From assembly GCA_947632555.1 (NCBI GenBank), contig CANRPU010000001.1, positions 162,280 through 226,279 on the forward strand: a stretch of DNA of 64,000 nucleotides. The letters run 5' to 3'. Origin of the DNA: an uncultured Lachnospiraceae bacterium. GTDB taxonomy: Bacteria; Bacillota; Clostridia; Lachnospirales; Lachnospiraceae. Positions 34,431 through 45,439 of this stretch are shown here, piece by piece; the first letter of the stretch is position 1, and the number at the start of each line of letters is the position of its first letter. The notes under the pieces were generated by a model. The model saw nothing but the letters and a program-made list of their open reading frames with translations, was not told the DNA's origin and made no database searches. Both the position numbers and the translations under genes were made by a program.

Positions 34431-35591
34431 TTATTTCCTTGTGTACCTGCGCAACAAAGGAATCATATCATACATTACGGACAATGTATAGTCCAATTCC
34501 TCTTTTGTGGTGAACACGGACATACTGAAGCGGACCGTGGAATCCAGCAGATCCTTTTCCAGCCCGATCCCCCGCAGAGTAGCGGAACCCTGCGTCCGCG
34601 GTTTGTTGGACGCGCAGGCGCTGCCGGCCGAAATATAGATGCCCTTATCCTCCAGCGCGTGCAGCAGCACCTCGCTGCGCACACCCCTGACGGAAAGGCT
34701 CACGATATGCGGGGCGCCCTCCCGCGGCGCGGGTCCGTTTACCCGCACGTCGGGAATCCTGGACAGTCCGCTGATGAAATATTCCTTCAGGCCGTAGAGC
34801 TTTTCCACGTCCCTGTCCAGATCCGCGTACATCATTTCCGCGGCCTTCGCCAGTGCGGCGATCCCCGGTACGTTTTCGGTACCTGAGCGGAGATTTTTCT
34901 GCTGTCCTCCGCCATAGATCATATTGTGTATCCTGACCCGCTCCCTGACATATAAAAAACCAATGCCTTTGGGCGCGTGGATCTTATGTCCGCTGACGGA
35001 GAGCATATCTATCCCCGACTTTCCCGGATAGATACGCGCCTTGCCGAATCCCTGCACCGCGTCCACATGGAAAAGCGTAGCGGGATTGACGCGCTTTATC
35101 AGCGCTCCCGCTTCCGCCACAGGCTGCACGGCGCCGATCTCATTGTTGGTATGCATGATGGAAACCAGGATCGTATCCGGCCTGACTGCCTTTTTCAGAT
35201 CCTCCAGGGAAATAACCCCCTGCCCGTTCACCGGAAGATACGTTACTTCAAATCCCTGATCCTCCAGGTAGTGCATGGGCTGCAGCACCGCCGGATGCTC
35301 TGTCTGCGTGGTGATCAGGTGTCTGCCCGCCCGGTAATTGGCCATGGCGCAGCCGATCAGCGCCAGATTATCCGATTCGGTTCCTCCTGAGGTAAAATAA
35401 ATTTCTTTTTCGCTGACTTTCATCAGCCCGGCAAGCGTTTCCCGGGCATATCTGATATACCGTTCCGCCTGCACGCCTTTTAAATGCATACTGGATGGGT
35501 TGCCGTAGTCCTCGCGCATGATCTTCGCCGCCAGTTCCGCCGCTTCCGGAAAAGTCTTCGTAGTGGCGGAATTATCCAGATATACTTCCAT
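34431..35591 (-). CDS. Cysteine desulfurase (NifS/IscS-like)
   Basis: A 386-residue PLP enzyme. The PLP-binding Lys is K203 in SVSGHKIHAPKG, and the catalytic Cys is C326 in SAGSACASNKPRTQG, on a loop of the type seen in group I (IscS/NifS) desulfurases. It removes sulfur from cysteine for transfer to ThiI, whose gene is 16 bp downstream; this is the dedicated NifZ-ThiI arrangement of Bacillota. It probably lies in one transcript with prmA and rsmE (42-bp gap). Confidence 0.93.
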   Translation of the reverse strand: MEVYLDNSATTKTFPEAAELAAKIMREDYGNPSSMHLKGVQAERYIRYARETLAGLMKVSEKEIYFTSGGTESDNLALIGCAMANYRAGRHLITTQTEHPAVLQPMHYLEDQGFEVTYLPVNGQGVISLEDLKKAVRPDTILVSIMHTNNEIGAVQPVAEAGALIKRVNPATLFHVDAVQGFGKARIYPGKSGIDMLSVSGHKIHAPKGIGFLYVRERVRIHNMIYGGGQQKNLRSGTENVPGIAALAKAAEMMYADLDRDVEKLYGLKEYFISGLSRIPDVRVNGPAPREGAPHIVSLSVRGVRSEVLLHALEDKGIYISAGSACASNKPRTQGSATLRGIGLEKDLLDSTVRFSMSVFTTKEELDYTLSVMYDMIPLLRRYTRK

Positions 35592-35632
35592 TGTATTTCT
35601 CCTTTTTTTCTATCTATAAATACTATATGCGG

Positions 35633-36379
35633 CTATTTTTCCAGCTGATACATCACCCACGCCATCACGGTAAGGCCCGCCGTTTCCGTGCGGAGGATCC
35701 TCTTTCCCAGCGTAACCGGCTGTATGCCGCAGGCGGCGGCTCTTTCCACCTCTTCTTTAGTAAAACCGCCCTCCGGCCCTATCAATACCGCGATATCCGC
35801 GTCCGACGGAAGCGAGGAAAAAATCTCTTTGGTTTTTTCCATTCCTTCCGCCAGTTCATAAGGGATCAGCCTGACGTCCATGTGGGAGGCCTCCCGCAGA
35901 GCCTGCTCAAAGGACATGGGGAGCCTCACCGCCGGCACCATTCCCCGCATACTCTGTTTGGCCGCGGCCTCCGCCACAGCCTGCCATCTTTTCACTTTCT
36001 GTTCCGCCCTTCCGGCATCCAGCTTCACCACCGAACGGGCAGTTTCCACCGGAATGATCTCATACACTCCCAGTTCCACCGTCTTCTGGATGATGAGCTC
36101 CATCTTATCCGCTTTGGGCAGGCCCTGGAACAAATGCACCCTGGACGGCAGCTCCGTTCCGGCTTCTCTGATAAAACGCAGTTCGCAGACCACCCTGTCC
36201 GCCTCCAGCGCCAGAACGGCGCAGCGGTACTCTTTGCCGTCCGTTCCGCAGCGCACGGCAATCTCTTCTCCCGGCTTCATGCGGAGTACGTTTCTGATAT
36301 GGTTCACGTCCTCCCCCGTGAGTATCACACGCCCGCCTTCTTTATCAATCTGGGATTCCTCCGCAAAAAACTGATGCAT
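35633..36379 (-). CDS. rsmE: RsmE, 16S rRNA m3U1498 methyltransferase
   Basis: A 248-residue SPOUT methyltransferase. The N-terminal PUA-like domain has VILTGEDVNHIRNVLRMKPGEEI. The C-terminal knotted domain has IVIGPEGGFTKEEVERA-type signatures (here VLIGPEGGFTKEE) and LGKRILRTETAGLTVMAWVMYQLE. The start at 36379 has GAGGTA 7 nt upstream and lies 5 bp after the prmA stop. The prmA-rsmE pair is a conserved ribosome-modification unit. Confidence 0.93.
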   Translation of the reverse strand: MHQFFAEESQIDKEGGRVILTGEDVNHIRNVLRMKPGEEIAVRCGTDGKEYRCAVLALEADRVVCELRFIREAGTELPSRVHLFQGLPKADKMELIIQKTVELGVYEIIPVETARSVVKLDAGRAEQKVKRWQAVAEAAAKQSMRGMVPAVRLPMSFEQALREASHMDVRLIPYELAEGMEKTKEIFSSLPSDADIAVLIGPEGGFTKEEVERAAACGIQPVTLGKRILRTETAGLTVMAWVMYQLEK

Positions 36380-36384
36380 ATCCG

Positions 36385-37374
36385 TTACCTCACGCGCTTC
36401 GCCGTAATGCTCACCCATTCGCCCTGGCGGGTGATCTCCATGATCTCCAATCCGGCGGCCCGGATAACCCGCGTCATGGTTTCTTCCTTGTCATCTATAA
36501 TGCCGGACGTGATATAAATCCCTCCCGGTTTCAGCCTGTTCACGATCACCGGCGTCAGTTCCGTAAGAACCTCCGTCAGGATATTGGCCGTCACAATATC
36601 ATAGCAGCCGTATCCCGCCGCTTCCTGTATCTCCCTGTCCGTAATGATATTTCCGATCAGCATACGAAATCGGTTCCGGTCTATGTGGTTGCTCTCGCAG
36701 TTCTCCTTTACGGCCGCTTCCGCGCAGATGTCCAGATCCGTCCCGACTGCCCGCTCCGCGCCGAACATCAGCGCCAGGATCGCCAGAATGCCGCTGCCGG
36801 TGCCAACATCCAGCATCACCATGCCCTCTTTCACGTACTTGTGCAGCTGCCGGATGCAGAGCTGCGTCGTGTCGTGCATGCCGGTTCCGAACGCTGTGCC
36901 GGGGTCAATATGCAGTACCGTTCTGCCCTGATCCTCCTGCTTCATTTCTTCCCAGGACGGGATCACCAGAATGTCATCAATATAGAACTGATGAAAATAC
37001 TGCTTCCAGTTATTGATCCAGTCAATATCCTCCGTTTCCTCCACGGTGACGGACCCTTCCCCGATATTCAGAAATTCCCGCAGTTCCTCCAGTTCTCCCC
37101 GTATCAGCTCCAGGATCGTTTCCTCATCCACTGTTTTCTCCTGCAGCGTCAGGCTTCCGTCCTGGTTTTTTTCCGCGAAAAAGCTCAGAAAAGCGGTCCC
37201 GTCATCTTCCGGCATATCCGGCAGGATATCCACAAACATCTGCTCCTTTTCCCACGCGCTCAGAGGTACCTTGTCCTCTATCTGGGCGCCTTCCAGTCCC
37301 AGGTCATAGAGGCTGCTGATTATGATATCCTCCGCTTCGGTCCTGGTTTTGATCCTGAATCTTACCCACTTCAT
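36385..37374 (-). CDS. prmA: PrmA, ribosomal protein L11 methyltransferase
   Basis: A 329-residue class I SAM methyltransferase. The N-terminal substrate-recognition domain (about 1-100) starts MKWVRFRIKTRTEAEDIIISSLYDLG. The catalytic domain has the motifs IDPGTAFGTGMHDTTQLC, VMLDVGTGSGILAILALMFGA and IVTANILTEVL. It trimethylates L11. The central stretch 100-160 is longer than in E. coli PrmA, which is usual in Clostridia. It is first in the prmA-rsmE-nifS-thiI run. Confidence 0.93.
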   Translation of the reverse strand: MKWVRFRIKTRTEAEDIIISSLYDLGLEGAQIEDKVPLSAWEKEQMFVDILPDMPEDDGTAFLSFFAEKNQDGSLTLQEKTVDEETILELIRGELEELREFLNIGEGSVTVEETEDIDWINNWKQYFHQFYIDDILVIPSWEEMKQEDQGRTVLHIDPGTAFGTGMHDTTQLCIRQLHKYVKEGMVMLDVGTGSGILAILALMFGAERAVGTDLDICAEAAVKENCESNHIDRNRFRMLIGNIITDREIQEAAGYGCYDIVTANILTEVLTELTPVIVNRLKPGGIYITSGIIDDKEETMTRVIRAAGLEIMEITRQGEWVSITAKRVR

Positions 37375-37412
37375 AGTCCTTCATCCTTCTTTCCGCGGCT
37401 CCCGTAACAGAA

Positions 37413-37440
37413 ATAACCGCCCTGTAGACGCGGCGGTTAT
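37413..37440 (-). terminator. Hairpin, probable terminator of the PH-like membrane protein gene
   Basis: A 9-bp perfect stem (ATAACCGCC with its complement, 37413-37421 and 37432-37440) with a 10-nt loop, followed on the minus strand by TTCTGTT, a poor U-tract. The spacer 37441-37644 contains only short frames without ribosome binding sites and I see no gene in it. Confidence 0.5.
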
Positions 37441-37644
37441 CTGTTCCAACCTATGCCTTTTCTTTCTTCTCTATCTGCGCGCGGCAATTCCGTAACGTTC
37501 CGCGTCCGCAGGATTACGCGCCCTGGTCCTGCCAGTCCGGTCAGGAAGAGGCCTTCACCGGCATGTCAAACTTACCCGCGCCGCCGGCATTATATTTCCC
37601 ATGATCCGATATTTCACGACAGTTCCCTTCTCTACGGCCTGCTC

Positions 37645-38226
37645 TCAGAAAAGCGCCGCGTTGGCCGCCGCGCTGGCCTGCCGCAGATTTTCCACCATAA
37701 TGTTCGCCTTGGAAATACCTTCCACTATGTAGTTGCTCTTCATGCTCCATACCCGGTTGGAAGTAAAGGTGTTGACCCTGACTTTCACCCCGTCCAGGAT
37801 AAACAAAAAGCTGACCCTGCTGCTGCCGCCTAACATTTTCCCGTCATCCACCCAGAGATTGGTAATGTGATTGGCCGGCAGTACAAAATACTGCCTGGGA
37901 TTCCATTTGAAGATCATAGCGATCTGTCCGTTCTGGAGATTCACCGCTACGGTACAGCCATCTCCTTTAAATGTATAATTCCGTATAAAGCCTCTTGCGT
38001 CCAGTTCCGCCAGATATTTCTTCCTGGTATTGTTATAAACGATGCCGGGACACAGGCTCCACCAAAAAATACAGCACAGCACGATCACCATCACCATCAT
38101 CGCCACAGTGTCATCCTGCAGCGCCCAGAAGGAGAGCGCCGTAAAAATGGCCCCCACCACAAGGGGGATAAAAATATAGAACAAAAGATACCCCACATTC
38201 AGTTTCTTGATTTGTTGTGACTCCAT
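37645..38226 (-). CDS. Two-pass membrane protein with a PH-like cytoplasmic domain
   Basis: A 193-residue protein. Two adjacent transmembrane helices (about 13-33 and 40-60) form a hairpin, and a soluble beta-rich C-terminal domain (about 70-193) has alternating hydrophobic pattern (FKWNPRQYFVLPANHITNLWVDDGK) reminiscent of bacterial PH/YcxB-like domains. I do not recognise a specific family. The start is uncertain: ATG at 38226 follows AGGGG closely, while a stronger AGGAGG lies 15 nt upstream. It is downstream of nothing obvious and separated from dnaJ by a terminator. Confidence 0.65.
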   Translation of the reverse strand: MESQQIKKLNVGYLLFYIFIPLVVGAIFTALSFWALQDDTVAMMVMVIVLCCIFWWSLCPGIVYNNTRKKYLAELDARGFIRNYTFKGDGCTVAVNLQNGQIAMIFKWNPRQYFVLPANHITNLWVDDGKMLGGSSRVSFLFILDGVKVRVNTFTSNRVWSMKSNYIVEGISKANIMVENLRQASAAANAALF

Positions 38227-38313
38227 GATCCCCTGTATTTTCCTCCTCATCAGCACTGTCTTTATCCTGTTTATTATATACCCGTTTTATTTTGGCTTCA
38301 ACTGATTTTTACG

Positions 38314-38343
38314 AAAAAACCTCCGGCCGCTGCCGGAGGTTTT
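38314..38343 (-). terminator. Terminator of the hrcA-grpE-dnaK-dnaJ operon
   Basis: CCTCCGGC, loop of 4, GCCGGAGG with flanking A- and T-tracts, so it works in both directions. The dnaJ stop codon is immediately next to it. Confidence 0.9.
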
Positions 38344-38344
38344 C

Positions 38345-39517
38345 TTACTTCCAGAATTTTTTCTTTTTACTGCCGTTATCGCCGTTTCCCCCGTCATCAC
38401 CGGCGGAAGCCACGTTCTTAGCCGCGCTCAGCGTATCGCCGCACTCTGCGTCAAACTGCCGCAGGAGTTCTTTGGCCTCATGAGAAAGCTTATCCGGCAC
38501 CTGCACTACCAGCGTTACATAGTGGTCCCCCCGCACTTCCTTGTTGCGCAGCGTGGGAACGCCCTTGCCCTTCAGGCGTACTCTGGTATCGGTCTGGGTA
38601 CCTGCCTTCACGTCATAGATGACCTTGCCGTCCACGGTATCGATCACGATCTCGCCGCCCAGCGCCGCTACCGCGAAGGAAAGAGGTACCGTGGAGTAAA
38701 TATTGTAATCCTGCCGCTGGAAAATGGGATGCCGTCCCACAATGACCTCCACCAGCACATCTCCCCGGGGTCCGCCGCCCGTTCCGGGCTCGCCCAGTCC
38801 CGGCAGCCGTTTGCACTGTCCGTTGTCTATACCCGCCGGGATCTCCACCGCGTACCGTTTCTTCATGGGTACATAGCCTGTGCCGCGGCAGTCGGGACAT
38901 TTTTCCCTGATCACTTTACCGGTTCCCTGACAGTCAGGACACGCCTGCACATTCCGCACGGTGCCGAAAAAAGACTGCTGGGTAAAGACCACCTGGCCCT
39001 TGCCGCCGCATTTGCTGCAGGTTTCGGGACTGGTTCCCGGCTTAGCGCCGCTTCCGTTACAGGTCTTACAGGTTTCCTTTACATTCAGTTCGATCTCTTT
39101 TTCGCAGCCGAACACCGCTTCCTCAAAAGTGATGCGGATGCTGGTACGCAGATTCGCTCCCTTCACAGGACCGGAACCGCGTCCGCTGCTTCTCCTGCCG
39201 CCAAAGAAATCCCCGAATATATCCCCGAATATATCGCTGAAGTCAGCGCCGCTGAAATCGAATCCGCCGGCGCCGCCGCCCGCTCCGTCGAAGGCCGCAT
39301 GGCCAAACTGGTCATACTGCCTCCGTTTTTCCGGATCGCTCAGGACGGCATAGGCTTCGGACGCTTCCTTAAACTTGACTTCCGCCTCTTTATCCCCAGG
39401 ATTCATGTCCGGATGATATTTCTTGGCCAGGACCCGGTATGCTTTTTTTAACGCCGCGTCATCCGCGTTTTTATCCACCCCGAGAACTTCATAGTAATCC
39501 CGTTTCTGTTCTGCCAT
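38345..39517 (-). CDS. dnaJ: DnaJ chaperone (Hsp40)
   Basis: A 390-residue type I Hsp40. The J domain has HPD at residues 35-37. A Gly/Phe-rich linker spans about 75-115. Four CxxCxGxG zinc repeats lie at about 150-225 ([32 protein letters not shown]), followed by the substrate-binding C-terminal domains. It delivers unfolded clients to DnaK and stimulates its ATPase. It is the last gene of the CIRCE-controlled operon. The C-terminal tail is Gly/Asn/Lys-rich ([17 protein letters not shown]). Confidence 0.96.
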   Translation of the reverse strand: MAEQKRDYYEVLGVDKNADDAALKKAYRVLAKKYHPDMNPGDKEAEVKFKEASEAYAVLSDPEKRRQYDQFGHAAFDGAGGGAGGFDFSGADFSDIFGDIFGDFFGGRRSSGRGSGPVKGANLRTSIRITFEEAVFGCEKEIELNVKETCKTCNGSGAKPGTSPETCSKCGGKGQVVFTQQSFFGTVRNVQACPDCQGTGKVIREKCPDCRGTGYVPMKKRYAVEIPAGIDNGQCKRLPGLGEPGTGGGPRGDVLVEVIVGRHPIFQRQDYNIYSTVPLSFAVAALGGEIVIDTVDGKVIYDVKAGTQTDTRVRLKGKGVPTLRNKEVRGDHYVTLVVQVPDKLSHEAKELLRQFDAECGDTLSAAKNVASAGDDGGNGDNGSKKKKFWK

Positions 39518-39538
39518 AACTTACTCCTCAGCAAGATC

Positions 39539-41413
<1,875 letters not shown>

Positions 41414-41457
41414 CTATATTTTCTTGATGATCCTGTTTCCTTTTTATGCTTGCTCTG

Positions 41458-42141
41458 CTATTGTACTACCGCCACCATGCTGTGCCGCACCACGGTGTCA
41501 TGGTAGGTATAACCCTTCTGTAATTCCTGGGCCACCGTTCCGGATTCGTATTCTTCGCTTTCCACCTGCATCACCGCATTGTGAAATTCCGGATTAAATT
41601 CCTGCCCCACGGCTTCAATGGGCTTTACGCCCAGCTTCTCCAGTTCTCCCACCAGCTGTTTATAGATCATATTCATTCCCTCCGCGAAGGCTCCTCCTTT
41701 TTCTTCTTCGGGAACGGTTCCCAGACCTCTTTCAAAATTATCCACTACCGGCAGGATCTTCTCGATAACGCTCTTGGCGCCTACCTCATACATGGCCGAT
41801 TTTTCCTTGTCCGTTCGTTTCCGGAAGTTCTCGAATTCGGCCATCTGGCGCTTCACCCGGTCTTCCAGTTCGTCGATCTTCTGTTTCAGCGCCTCTTCCT
41901 TTTTATCCTTTTTCTTATTCTTCAGGAAGGATTTTTTCTCTTCCGTATCTTCTCCGGCTTCTTCCTTTTCTTCCTGATCCGCCTTCTCCGCGTTCTCCCG
42001 GGCCTCCTCCGCTTTCGGCTCCCGTTTTTCTTCCGTTTCCGCCTCCCGCTTTTCTTCCGCTTCCGGTTCCTGCTTCTTTCCCGTTTCCGGTTCCTGTGGA
42101 ATATCCTTTTCGGTTACATTCTCTTTTTCCTGTTCCGCCAT
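41458..42141 (-). CDS. grpE: GrpE nucleotide-exchange factor with long acidic repeat N-terminus
   Basis: A 227-residue protein. The C-terminal about 150 residues are a normal GrpE: a long helix (EALKQKIDELEDRVKRQMAEFENFRKRTDKEK) and the beta-wing with GVKPIEAVGQEFNPEFHNAVMQ. It releases ADP from DnaK. The first about 75 residues are a low-complexity Glu/Lys/Ala tract with imperfect repeats of the type EAEEKREAE. This is longer than in most GrpE proteins and likely disordered. Second gene of the operon, 16 bp after hrcA. Confidence 0.94.
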   Translation of the reverse strand: MAEQEKENVTEKDIPQEPETGKKQEPEAEEKREAETEEKREPKAEEARENAEKADQEEKEEAGEDTEEKKSFLKNKKKDKKEEALKQKIDELEDRVKRQMAEFENFRKRTDKEKSAMYEVGAKSVIEKILPVVDNFERGLGTVPEEEKGGAFAEGMNMIYKQLVGELEKLGVKPIEAVGQEFNPEFHNAVMQVESEEYESGTVAQELQKGYTYHDTVVRHSMVAVVQ

Positions 42142-42157
42142 AGCTTATCCTTTCCGC

Positions 42158-43189
42158 TCAATCCTTCTTCTTATACAGATCATCCAGCTGATGCATTAAG
42201 CTCTTTAACGTGCCTACTACCTTATCATAATCCATACGTTTGGGTCCTATGATCCCTATGGTCCCCTTCATGCCCTCATCCAATTCATAAGTGGCCGTGA
42301 CCACGCTGCAGTCCTTTATGGCCTGAATGGGATTTTCGTCCCCGATATATACCTGGATCCCGGTATTGCTCTCGTCCGCCAGGGTTTCCTGTACCAGCGT
42401 ATTCAGCGCGCGCTTCTCCTCAAAAGCGCTGATCAGTTCGCTGGCCTTGGTATTTTCCGCCAGTTCTGGATATTTGAAGATATTGTTGGCGCCGCTTGTA
42501 TAAATTTCCAGATCTTCCTCTTCTTTGATCACCTCGGCCACCGCGTCCAGCACCTGTCCCACAACGGCTTCATGAATGCCCGCCTGCTGCTTTAAGGCGG
42601 CGATCAGTCCCAGATTGATCTCCTCAATGGAAACGCCGGTCAAATGCGTGTTCAAAAGCATGTTCAGCTTCAGCAGCGTTTCGTCGCTGAGGCCCTCCGG
42701 GACCTCCAGCATATGGTTCTTGATCACATTGCCTTCCACAACGATGACTGCCAGTATCTGTCCTCTGTCCACTCTGGAAAGCTGAATGAACTTGAGCTTA
42801 TTGCCCCGCAGCCTGGGTGCCGATATCATGGTGGCATAATTGGTATTCTGCGCCAGCACCCTCACTACCTGTTTCAGGAGCGCTTCCATCTTGTCTTCCT
42901 TTTCCAGAAGCATCTCCTTCATTTCTTCTACTTCTTTGTCCTTTTCCTCCATCATGATATCCACATACAGACGATACCCTTTGTCGGAAGGGATCCTGCC
43001 CGCGGAAGTATGAGGCTGCACGATATATCCCAGTTCCTCCAGATCCGCCATTTCGTTGCGGATGGTCGCGGAACTCAAATTCAGATCGGTATATTTGGAA
43101 ATGGTCCTGCTCCCTACCGGTTCGCCCGTTTCCAGATAGTTGCGGATGATTGCCTGCAATATTTTCTTCTTACGTTCATCCAGCTGCAT
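42158..43189 (-). CDS. hrcA: HrcA heat-inducible repressor
   Basis: A 343-residue repressor of class I heat-shock genes. The N-terminal winged helix (MQLDERKKKILQAIIRNYLETGEPVGSRTISKYTDLNLSSATIRNEMADLEELG) binds CIRCE; a GAF-like dimer domain follows. The start is set at 43189 because GAGGGTAAGG lies upstream; a longer frame from 43228 would begin inside the CIRCE element itself and is unlikely. It is autoregulated through the CIRCE element immediately upstream. Confidence 0.95.
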   Translation of the reverse strand: MQLDERKKKILQAIIRNYLETGEPVGSRTISKYTDLNLSSATIRNEMADLEELGYIVQPHTSAGRIPSDKGYRLYVDIMMEEKDKEVEEMKEMLLEKEDKMEALLKQVVRVLAQNTNYATMISAPRLRGNKLKFIQLSRVDRGQILAVIVVEGNVIKNHMLEVPEGLSDETLLKLNMLLNTHLTGVSIEEINLGLIAALKQQAGIHEAVVGQVLDAVAEVIKEEEDLEIYTSGANNIFKYPELAENTKASELISAFEEKRALNTLVQETLADESNTGIQVYIGDENPIQAIKDCSVVTATYELDEGMKGTIGIIGPKRMDYDKVVGTLKSLMHQLDDLYKKKD

Positions 43190-43217
43190 CCTTACCCTCA
43201 CTTCTCTTCCGGTGTTG

Positions 43218-43244
43218 TTAGCACTCAATAGGGAAGAGTGCTAA
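43218..43244. promoter_or_regulatory. CIRCE operator (HrcA binding site)
   Basis: TTAGCACTC (43218-43226), a 9-nt spacer, GAGTGCTAA (43236-43244): a perfect consensus CIRCE. It lies between the promoter and the hrcA start, in the untranslated leader. Confidence 0.98.
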
Positions 43245-43258
43245 CATCTTCTTACCAT

Positions 43259-43287
43259 AAAATAGCACTATGACCACACGATGTCAA
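43259..43287 (-). promoter_or_regulatory. Sigma-A promoter of the heat-shock operon
   Basis: TTGACA (43282-43287), a 17-bp spacer, TATTTT (43259-43264) on the minus strand, 15 bp upstream of CIRCE. Confidence 0.88.
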
Positions 43288-43331
43288 CAGCTTTTTTGTA
43301 AATTAATTATTAAATATGAATTGGGAAAAAA

Positions 43332-44768
43332 TTAAATGATGGATCCTGCCTGGAGATAAACCGGCATGGCATAGACAAATACCATTTTCAGGAGAATGAT
43401 CACCACCATCGCCATGGCCGCGTAAACGGCCGCGGATGCCAGTAGCCTCATTACCTTTTTGATCTTCACCCACTTTTGGGGCAGCCATTTCAGATCCGCC
43501 AGCTTTTTTAAGCCCGCTGTCACAAAATACATAAGCGGTATCAGGCCCGGCATGATATAACGTCCCTGATACTGATAATCCATGGCATAGGCATAATACA
43601 GGCACAGCGCCAGAGGCATCAGCACACAGAAAGCCATGTTCAGGTGCAGAAATACTCTTTCCACCCCCCCTGGGAGCTCTGTCAAGCCGCCTTTTCCCGG
43701 CACCACAATAAACGCGGCCAGTCCCGCAGACAGCAGAAGTATATACAGCACATACATTTTGTGGGTGGCAAAAATGGTCATGGAGCCGTAGACCGCGATA
43801 AAGCTTTCGATCAGGCCCTTAAAATAATATTCTTTCAGCATATCCAGAAAAGGAACGCCCCTCGCCGCGTAAGAACGGCCGTAGGGCAGCAGCTGCGGAT
43901 CGCCGTAAAGTTCTCCGCACCGTCTGAGGCTGTCCAGTCCCAGAATATCTCCGTCATACAGAACGGCGTTGCGGATAAAATACCAGCCCGTCCCCAAGAG
44001 CACTACCGCCGAGATCAGCAGCCCGTTTCGCAGCATGGATTTCCAGTCATAGCGCCTCTTCCCGTCTTCTTTTCTGAAAAAAGCCGCCAGAAACAGCAGG
44101 ATACTGCTGAGGATAAAACCGTAAGCATTATAATAGGAAAGCGCGCACAGGATAATCCCGGCGGCAAGGATCAGATCGATCTTTACGCCGAAACCTTCCC
44201 TATAGGCCCGTATCCAGGCGTAGACGATCACCGACGTGGAAAAAAGCGCCATGGAATCGGTATTCACATAGCTGTGGATGAACAGGCTCTGCGGCAGAAA
44301 CATGACCAGAAAACAGAACAGCCATTTAAAACGCCTGTCGGAAAACAGTCTGCCGCCAATGCCGTATACTACCGCCGCCATAGCAGTCCCCGTGCACACA
44401 TTCACAAAGCGCGCCGTATATAAGAGGATCAGTTCGGAATCCGTAAACAGATTCACGAAGCGCATGACATACCCCTGCACCATATACGGCAGCATGGTAT
44501 AAAAACCATAGGAGATCCCCCAGCCCGGTATCCTGATCTCCGGATCGAACCCGTTCGGCAGCCTGCCATAGCGGCAGATAAAACGGCTCACAAAATACCG
44601 ATGCGGCTCATCGGGCGGATGGCTCGCCACCGGTACATTGCATAAATGCGGCTGCGCTATGGCCAATGCCGCCGCGACAGAAAAAAACAGCAAAAGATAA
44701 AACGCCAGGATCCATCCGTCGTTTATCTTCCCTGCCCGTATTCCTGTTTGCCGGTTCTTTTCTGCCAT
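43332..44768 (-). CDS. DUF2142-like polytopic membrane protein (GT-C fold)
   Basis: A 478-residue protein with about 11-12 transmembrane helices. The first extracytoplasmic loop carries SHPPDEPHRYFVSRFICRYGRLP, the DEPxH-type acidic motif of DUF2142/GT-C glycosyltransferases, which use polyprenyl-phosphate sugars. A likely role is adding a sugar to a wall or surface polymer; the donor and acceptor cannot be read from sequence. AGGAAAG precedes the ATG. It lies alone between the hrcA promoter region and a terminator-bounded DUF6465-like gene. Confidence 0.75.
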   Translation of the reverse strand: MAEKNRQTGIRAGKINDGWILAFYLLLFFSVAAALAIAQPHLCNVPVASHPPDEPHRYFVSRFICRYGRLPNGFDPEIRIPGWGISYGFYTMLPYMVQGYVMRFVNLFTDSELILLYTARFVNVCTGTAMAAVVYGIGGRLFSDRRFKWLFCFLVMFLPQSLFIHSYVNTDSMALFSTSVIVYAWIRAYREGFGVKIDLILAAGIILCALSYYNAYGFILSSILLFLAAFFRKEDGKRRYDWKSMLRNGLLISAVVLLGTGWYFIRNAVLYDGDILGLDSLRRCGELYGDPQLLPYGRSYAARGVPFLDMLKEYYFKGLIESFIAVYGSMTIFATHKMYVLYILLLSAGLAAFIVVPGKGGLTELPGGVERVFLHLNMAFCVLMPLALCLYYAYAMDYQYQGRYIMPGLIPLMYFVTAGLKKLADLKWLPQKWVKIKKVMRLLASAAVYAAMAMVVIILLKMVFVYAMPVYLQAGSII

Positions 44769-44788
44769 GGGGTCTTTCCTATTCCTCC

Positions 44789-44838
44789 AAAAAAATTCCT
44801 ACCGACGGTTCGATAGACTGCGACTGCCGATAGGAATC
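44789..44838 (-). terminator. Terminator of the DUF6465-like gene
   Basis: On the minus strand ATTCCTATCG pairs with CGGTAGGAAT (10 bp, one U-G) across a loop of about 20 nt and is followed by TTTTTTT. Confidence 0.8.
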
Positions 44839-44862
44839 ATCCTTCGTATGGATATTTCAGAT

Positions 44863-45291
44863 CTAAATATAGAAGCTTCCTGCCTCTTTGCCGTTAATCA
44901 CATAATAAGCCATGCCATCCTCAGGCTTTACATAAAGCTCTACGGACTTGAAATCCACTGCCTTCTGCTTTAAGTCATATTTCCATACATCTTTCGCGAT
45001 CTTTACCAGATCCTCGGTAGTATAGGACTTGCCGCCGAACTGTACGTTCATGCTGACCTTAACTTCTTCTTTCGGCTTCGGTCCTCTCTTGGCTCCGGTA
45101 CTCTTTTTAGCCGCCGCTTTCTTGGCGGGTGCCTTCTTCGCGGGCTTCTCTGCCTTAGCCGGCGCCTCTGCGGGCTTTACTTCCGCGGGCTTTACCTCCG
45201 CAGGTTTCACTTCCGCTTCCTTCGCTTCCACTTTTTTAACCTCTTTTACTTCCGGTGCTGTCTTAACAGTTGCTTTTTTAACTGGTGACAT
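44863..45291 (-). CDS. DUF6465-like protein with histone H1-like Lys/Ala-rich N-terminus
   Basis: A 142-residue protein in two parts. Residues about 1-78 are a basic, low-complexity tract with a KPAEV repeat (three copies) and AKKAPAKKAAAKK, closely resembling histone H1 tails and bacterial H1-like proteins. Residues about 79-142 form a small folded domain (VSMNVQFGGKSYTTEDLVKIAKDVWKYD...YVINGKEAGSFYI), the DUF6465-type module. Nucleoid or nucleic-acid binding is inferred from composition. GGGAGG lies 7 nt upstream. It has its own strong promoter and terminator, so expression is probably high. Confidence 0.8.
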   Translation of the reverse strand: MSPVKKATVKTAPEVKEVKKVEAKEAEVKPAEVKPAEVKPAEAPAKAEKPAKKAPAKKAAAKKSTGAKRGPKPKEEVKVSMNVQFGGKSYTTEDLVKIAKDVWKYDLKQKAVDFKSVELYVKPEDGMAYYVINGKEAGSFYI

Positions 45292-45369
45292 AAAATCCTC
45301 CCTTCTTAAAAACACGGCACCCTGCGATGCCAAACTTTTTCATCTTTTGCAGAACTGCCCTGCATTTAC

Positions 45370-45398
45370 AATATAGTGTATTTTACCATTCTTGTCAA
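45370..45398 (-). promoter_or_regulatory. Promoter of the DUF6465-like gene
   Basis: TTGACA (45393-45398), a 17-bp spacer, TATATT (45370-45375) on the minus strand: near consensus. Confidence 0.85.
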
Positions 45399-45420
45399 CT
45401 GTTACGTTAGATTGTAACAG
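45399..45420. repeat. Inverted repeat abutting the -35 of the DUF6465-like gene
   Basis: CTGTTAC, an 8-nt spacer, GTAACAG: perfect 7-bp arms directly upstream of the -35 box. The location suits an activator or repressor site. It could instead be part of a uppP terminator, but no U-run of the needed length follows. Confidence 0.5.
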
Positions 45421-45439
45421 CGAAAATTTCCGGCGCTTT

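Noticed and set aside
37441..37644. Possible small gene between prmA and the PH-like membrane protein
   Set aside because: Short frames exist on both strands but none has a ribosome binding site or a protein-like composition.
43189..43228. HrcA starting at 43228
   Set aside because: This start codon lies inside the right half of CIRCE and lacks a Shine-Dalgarno; the ATG at 43189 has one.
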